This document shows positions 57,919 to 64,000 of a DNA stretch of 64,000 bases, piece by piece. The DNA lies in the NCBI RefSeq assembly GCF_037975245.1, contig NC_092573.1:9830001-9894000 (forward strand), given 5' to 3'. Within the stretch, counting starts at the first letter, position 1; every line of letters begins with the position of its first letter. The notes below the pieces were generated by a model. That model saw only the letters and a list, made by a program, of their open reading frames with translations, searched no databases and was not told where the DNA came from. This DNA is from Apostichopus japonicus. Lineage: Eukaryota; Echinodermata; Holothuroidea; Aspidochirotida; Stichopodidae. A program made the translations under genes and the position numbers.

Positions 57919-58307
57919 GTAAGAATACAATCAACCATTTTACTTCTCTCAGTCACACATTCAACTTGACAGATTTGCCTTCAAGTTAGGACTAGCATAG
58001 GCTCTTACATATATTCGCCCTCATTGCTACTGCTAGTCAACGTATACATAATTTAGGTTTAGGCCTAACCTATAAACTGACTAGCAAAAGAACATGCCTA
58101 TCGCTAGATCTACGTCATGAAACAAAAATAAAGGCTAGTGCTAGTACAGTAGTAGTATTGTAGTACAGTACTATTAGTACTTACCAGTAGGCTAAGCCCT
58201 AGGTCTGACATTTAATATCCTACCCTAGGCCTAGATCAAATCTCTAAACCTTTTGCAAAGCTTTTCAGGTCTTGAGTAACAAATCAAACTGCTTTATTAC
58301 TACTAGT
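57919..58307 (+). other. start of the presumed first intron
   Basis: Nothing recognisable; contains TAGGCCTA-type words and TACAGTA runs that recur across the window. Confidence 0.4.
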
Positions 58308-58480
58308 GTATGTATGTATTTTAGATCCTCCTGCAAGCAGGAACTCGCGAAGAAGCCTCATTGGCTTATCAAAGCCGCAATATTATATTTAACGTCCATG
58401 ATTATGATTGTCGATTGTCAACAACTCTGTAACTGGACGACATACATTAATCTTGGAGTGACTTTAACTAGTGAAATATG
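58308..58480 (-). mobile_element. SINE family A, copy 4
   Basis: The plus strand reads GTATGTATTTTAGATCCTCC, GCAAGCAGGAACTCGCGAAG and GGCTTATCAAAGCCGC, then CATACATTAATCTTGGAGTG. The tRNA-like head is lost. It sits in the presumed intron of the gene at 57625. Confidence 0.85.
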
Positions 58481-59399
58481 CCGGGTACGAACAGGACTTG
58501 ATCCATTTTTCTTTTAAATGTTACAAGACTTTTGAGTTTCAAGAGGAAATATTCAAGCCAATTGCAGCGATCAGGTTTCTGTTTAAGCCTGGCAATTCAA
58601 GGGTGTCAAATTGGTCACCTTCCATTCTAAGTTTGGTCTAAATAATTATTTCACTAACTTCAAGATAATTATAAAAATTCCTGATGAAATTTAGGAAGTA
58701 TGTTGAATTTACTGCCTAACACAAAAATAGTTCAATTGGTGTTGGGTCCCAACAACTAAGTACTATATCATGTGAGTGATTATGTTGCTTAAATAAATAA
58801 AACATTGAAAGGTTACATCTTAGAACTGTTGGGTAAACATCTGTGCCCAAAGTTCAGTTCATTCACCTCTGTGTAGGGCTGTAAGCACAACAATGTACCT
58901 TTGTGTATTTTGTTTCATTAGTTCTCCCCCCTGGAACTTGTGTGTGCACTACAACTATTCAAACCACAGAAAAGAACAAAAACAAACTTATTTCATACCA
59001 TCTGGGAAGAAGATGCTGTTAAAATAAGTTCAATGAACTTTTAAGGACCATGCCAACTTTCAATGTCTTCTACCTAAATGCAATATGTAGCAGTATATGT
59101 AGGCCTATACTGTCATGAACTAACATTCTCGTTTAGTTTCGGTTATCATCCAAACTGTAATGATAACTAATCTGGAGATATGGAGCCAAAAAAAAATAAA
59201 AAAATAAAAAGAGGACAGTCCAGTCGACTAATTTTAGTGACAGCTAGTATTTTATTGAGTTTAATTGATCGCTTCTAAGAAAAGGGAAAGGTTACTTGAC
59301 TGTCTTATTTAAAATTGTTTCACAAAATAAGAATTGAAATAAACTAAATGAAAGGCAGTAATGAAGTACATATATGTGGACCATATGTAGTGTACGGTA

Positions 59400-59945
59400 T
59401 ACATTACATACAAGCATGTATTAGTTGCAACGCTACTATTGTGTCCTCAGCGAGGAAGTCTTTAATAATATCCGAAACTGAAAAATTATTTTTCCAAAAG
59501 GTTTTCCTTTTTTGATATTTTTAGTTACTATATTTTTATTTATTATAAAAGGTATACCATCTGATGAGGTCTATGAAAATAGCATACATGTATTAGTTGC
59601 ATGCAACTCTAATATTGTGTCCTCAATGAGGAAGTCTTTTATAATATCCGAAACTGAAAAATTATTTTTCCAAAAGGTTTTCCTTTTTTGATATTTTTAT
59701 TATTTTTAGTTCCTATATATTTATTTATTATAAAAGGTATACCATCTGATGAGGTCTATGAAAATAGCATACATGTATTAGTTGCAACTCTAATATTGTG
59801 TCCTCAATGAGGAAGTCTTTTATAATATCCGAAACTGAAAAATTATTTTTCCAAAAGGTTTTCCTTTTTTGATATTTTTATTATTTTTAGTTCCTATATA
59901 TTTATTTATTATAAAAGGTATACCATCTGATGAGGTCTATGAATA
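59400..59945 (+). repeat. ~183-bp tandem repeat x 3
   Basis: GGTATACCATCTGATGAGGT recurs at about 59551, 59736 and 59917. Units share TCCGAAACTGAAAAATTATT. Units 2 and 3 are nearly identical. Confidence 0.95.
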
Positions 59946-60639
59946 AAATTAATTCCTCTGTCATGCATGATGCAGTACAGTTTCGTTTGAAAGGGAACCA
60001 TTAATCAAAATCAGGTTTCATGTGTAATGTAAATGGTTGGCATTGATGTGAAGTACTTTTCACCCACACTCAAACAAACTTTTCTTGATATAGAACTCAT
60101 TGTGGTTTGACCTTGTGGTTGAAAATATGTGCTTTCAATAAATCATACCTCTTCTACATGTATGGATTCATGGGAAGTGCACAGTAGAAGGTTGATGAAT
60201 ATAAATTATTGCTCGAATCAATTTATAGCTTTGTAGGGTTCCAGCCTACATAGGTCGGTCCCTACAGCTTTATATAAAATCTTTGTGAGGATTTTTATTA
60301 GTATTAAATTATCGTTGGTGTTTATAACATTAACTAAAATATTCCACAATGATTGCAATGATGATGTAATTATGTTGTTGCACAGAAGTGATGCAACACA
60401 CAAGAAATTATGCATATATATTCTAAACACATGTTTTGAAGATGCAACTCATTATAATTTAATATATACACTGTTACTTAGGTACAGAACTTATGAAGAA
60501 ACTTATAGTACTGTACAGTACTAGGTGTTTGTGTTTGTGGTGACTTGTGTTGGGGTTGCAGCGATGACAAAATATCAATTTTGGCAGATAACCTCTAGGT
60601 AGATGGGAAGGTGGCGATGATTTGATAGAAGATTGGAGA

Positions 60640-61065
60640 GAATCTCGTTTGGTACCGGTTAGTCTTGGGGTGTCAGATATAATAACTGTACTAGATCCAT
60701 CTAGGAATAATGGATTTGCATAGAAATCTCTACCGTAGGTAAAGCTAGAGTATGATGTAAATCTTAGTGCCCAAGAGTTGGTACCAGTTAGTCTTGGGGT
60801 AATATCAGATTAAATTACTGTACAGATCCATAGGAATAATGGATTTGCATAGAAATCTCTACGGTACGTAGGTTAGCTACAGTATAGTATGATGTAAATC
60901 TTACTGCTCGAGAGTTGGTACTGGTCAGTTAGTCTTGGGGTAATATCAGATTAAATTACTGTACTGTACATCCATAGGAATAATGGATTTGCATAGAAAC
61001 CTCTGCCGTACTTAGGTAAGCTACTGTAGAGTATGATGTAAATCTTATATGCCCGAGAGTTTAGT
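60640..61065 (+). repeat. ~129-144-bp tandem repeat x 3
   Basis: TAGTCTTGGGG and GGAATAATGGATTTGCATAG recur in three units, each followed by GTATGATGTAAATCTTA. Length varies because of short TACAGTA insertions. Confidence 0.93.
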
Positions 61066-64000
61066 TTTTACTCATATTAACTAACTTTTACTTAAAATAC
61101 TATTTTCTCTTCTTCTTTCTTCTGTACAGGGAGTGGCCTACTTGACAAGCCTACTACTTAGGTTTTTTAGGTCACTTCCTTTCGTACTACTTCCTTTTCT
61201 TCTACTTCCTTTCCTTGATCTATAGTTTGACTGTCAATCTGTCTGTCATAACATCCATTTATGACACTGTACAACTCATGTAGTTGTTACGAAGAAACAA
61301 AGCTTGATCCGCATGCCCTTGTTATGTTAACAACTGTGCAGAACTAGTGGCATGTACAGTAGGGTTACCATATCACTGAATCAGCGAATGTTTGCAAAAT
61401 TTATAAGTCTGCCTCTGACAAGATTGCCTGTGTCATGAATCAGGATCAAAGTTGTATTTTAAGCGCTCTAAAGCGCTGAATTGCGAGAGCTCTGTGATCC
61501 TGTGATCAGATCACTATAGATGTACATTCAATTAGATGATTTAAGTCTTTAATAGTTTCTAAATTGACAAAACTGAAATGACCAACAAAAACATTCATGT
61601 TGTTCAAATGACTTAGAACAGTTAGTCTGAAAATCATGTCACTTCAAAACTTTATGATGTACAATTCATATTAAGCACAGTTTGTAAAGTGAGTTATTCC
61701 TCGTTATGACACAAATTAAGGATAACTTCCATTTCCTAAATGAAATATTATCAACAGTATCAATATGGCAGCTATTAAGCATTGACTTAAATGTTGCAAT
61801 ATAGTTGCACATATACAAGTTTTGTCTATTTGAGGAAACAATTTTAAATTGTTAATAAGCGGTTGAATGATTTACTCTACATACGTATACTTGTTTGGGA
61901 TAATTGACATTAACAACATTGCTTAAGTCTCATGTCCTGGTCTGAGATATATTTATATTTTGCAGTTTTTTGCTGTACATTAAATTTTGTCCGTTATTAT
62001 TATACATTTTTATATGACTGCAACATTGCTACACAGTACAGTGAAATGCCTCATTATAACTTTCTTCTAACATTGTTAATAATAAGTATTACAGAATAAA
62101 ACAATAGAAAATGTATTTTAGTTTAATGTTAGAATAACTATAGGTCATTTTTATTTCAGTGCATGCCTTTAGAGTATAACATTGATCTTCTTAACCAGCA
62201 ACTACATAGTATCAAAACATATAGATCCACACACATACAGTGTGTACAACTGTACACACTGTGTTATTTTTTCAATGCAGTTTCACTGTAGTGTGTATAC
62301 ATCTATAGTATACATACTGGTTGGATGTTTTTCTAAAACATCCTGCTTTCACTTTTAACACAAGGTTTAAATGTCTCAAACAATGCTAAAAGTTGCATAA
62401 TCATCCTTTTTTATATATTTATAGATATATGAATAGGTCAAAGACAATCCCAGGGATATATACTGTATTATGTTCTACAATAGAAACATACAGTATTAAT
62501 TGATGAATTATAACTTCATCTGTGTAGGTTTCCACTTTCCAGGATCAGTTAATTATTCTGGTGTGAACGCTGGTGAAATAAAGTTTAATGTTTAAATGTC
62601 TTAAGATCTAATCAAATTTTGCTTTGCTATCATCAGAGCTAAGAATTTAAAATATAAAGACCTAAAAAAAAATTGAAAAATCCATTTATAAGAATTTTTT
62701 AACTGTCCAACCTTGAACACTTAAAAACCTTCTACTATTTTTTCTCAGAATGATTATACACATCTAAACTCTAGATAAGAATAACACAACATGGCAGGAC
62801 AGTTCAAGTGTGAAATACAAAAATAGTGAAATTAACAATTTTTTATAATTTACAGAGCTGACCAAACTGTACTCGTCTATCAATGTTCAACATGCCACAG
62901 ATGTACATTATATTATCCCTCAGATTGACGTTTCTTGCTTTTTATCTGCTAACTGTACAGGAGTAAACCTATATGTACAGTACAGTACTGTCTGTGCAAA
63001 ATTGTGTCCTTATAAAATTAGCACTTAATCAATTGTTTATAAGTAGGTCCAGAATGAAACAATTTTCAATTTTTTGTTTAGCAATCACCCATTCCTTTGT
63101 AGTTTACATGCTACTTATTCTCTAGTACCTTAATATTAATTTCCTCTTTGGCAATGATCTGTGCGTACTACTGTACATACCGCACCCTAACGCCGGTACA
63201 CAATAAATTACGGTTTTCACTTTCATAGCTAATTTGCTTTGTTTGCTCTTGTTATGTTAATAGACTGCATGTTAAAGAGTGGGGTGATATTGTTCCATGT
63301 ACAGTATTTATGTACAAAGCAACATGTCGAAAATTGAATACACTGTAAAATTAATACAGGTTTCTTACTTACTATACAATAAATGAAGCATCAAATTTAT
63401 TGAAACTAAAAAGAGTTGGTGTTGCCTATAACAAAAAATTCTAAATTGTCATTTGAAATGAATTTGACTAAAGGTTGGAATATATCTGTATCACTTCAGG
63501 AACATAATAATTACCTCTTGCAAATGGGATCCTTACTTCTTTGAATTATTAATTCAGTTCTAATTTACATAATTTACAGCACACACTATGGTAATAGCCT
63601 AACGTTAGTAGTTAAAATTAATGTCTATACCATGTTGTAATTCACACTTGTACGGTACTGTGCGTACAGGATTCATGACAAGTCAGTGATACGGTATTTA
63701 TCAATTGTCTGCTTCTTTTGGCTGTTCGCCGGGTACCTTGTGTGAAATTATTGATTTTGTAAGGTATTCTTGACAAGTTGGTGTCTAATACCAGTATTCT
63801 GGTACACAGCAGCTGCTTGTTCTGTATAGAAGCACCTGTTATAAATTATTGAATGAATTACTATTAGCTAAGAGTTCTGTATTAAAGGATAAAGTAAAAG
63901 CTATCTATAGTACAGGCTATATATATGAACACATGTTACTTATATATAGTACAGGTAGGGCACACAGATCGGTTGATACATTCATGTGCAGGCTGCCAAG
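61066..64000. other. no recognisable exon to window end
   Basis: AT-rich sequence with frequent TACAGTA/GTACAG words and a 12-bp inverted repeat at 62237-62262. No exon with a conserved peptide was found, so it is probably intron. Confidence 0.45.

Noticed and set aside
61133-61235. Possible second exon of the gene at 57625 after TTCTTCTGTACAG
   Set aside because: The phase fits, but the frame quickly becomes a low-complexity LLPF run from CTTCCTTT repeats, with no clear donor.

Overview
This is a eukaryotic (animal) nuclear window of about 37% GC by eye, with GT-AG introns and dense repeats. It holds two complete protein genes in tail-to-tail orientation and the first exon of a third. Both proteins look like ordinary deuterostome orthologues: the lipid kinase is 888 aa, against about 887 aa in human. 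Together with tRNA-headed SINEs and hAT remnants this suggests a marine invertebrate deuterostome. I lean towards an echinoderm, perhaps a sea cucumber, but that is inference and no search was run.

Layout. 1-10,000: no convincing gene. It holds a decayed hAT transposase end, SINE pieces, a hammerhead-like motif of retroelement type, and three tandem or degenerate repeat fields (4471-4851, 7735-8830, 9230-9840). 10,057-27,592 (+): an 11-exon KIF24-type kinesin-13 gene, predicted at 1,891 aa, whose 4.3-kb exon 8 encodes a long disordered tail. 27,593-32,734: the gap between the two gene ends, made largely of minisatellites. 32,735-54,200 (-): a 19-exon PIK3C3 (VPS34) gene whose last exon carries only four codons and a stop. 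54,201-57,624: a divergent intergenic region with a YY1-like site at the PIK3C3 end and a complete hAT-type MITE with a perfect 8-bp target duplication. 57,625-57,918 (+): first coding exon of an unrecognised gene that runs off the window. 57,919-64,000: presumably its first intron, with a SINE and two tandem arrays.

Most unusual signal. At three independent places a tandem array begins inside an exon and carries an exon edge with it. The end of KIF24 exon 7 and its 5' splice site are repeated, in decayed form, three more times in intron 7. The stop-codon end of KIF24 exon 11 is unit 1 of a 69-bp minisatellite. The 3' splice site and first 21 bases of PIK3C3 exon 12 are repeated about 13 times at 84-bp spacing in the upstream intron, and the nearest copy would add 28 in-frame residues if used. 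A fourth array (54 bp, 32,073-32,556) and a fifth (intron 9 of KIF24) may have a similar origin, with weaker support.

The genes do not form an operon. KIF24-type kinesins act on centriolar microtubules and ciliation, and PIK3C3 makes PI3P for autophagy and endosomal sorting. I see no sequence evidence that they are co-regulated.
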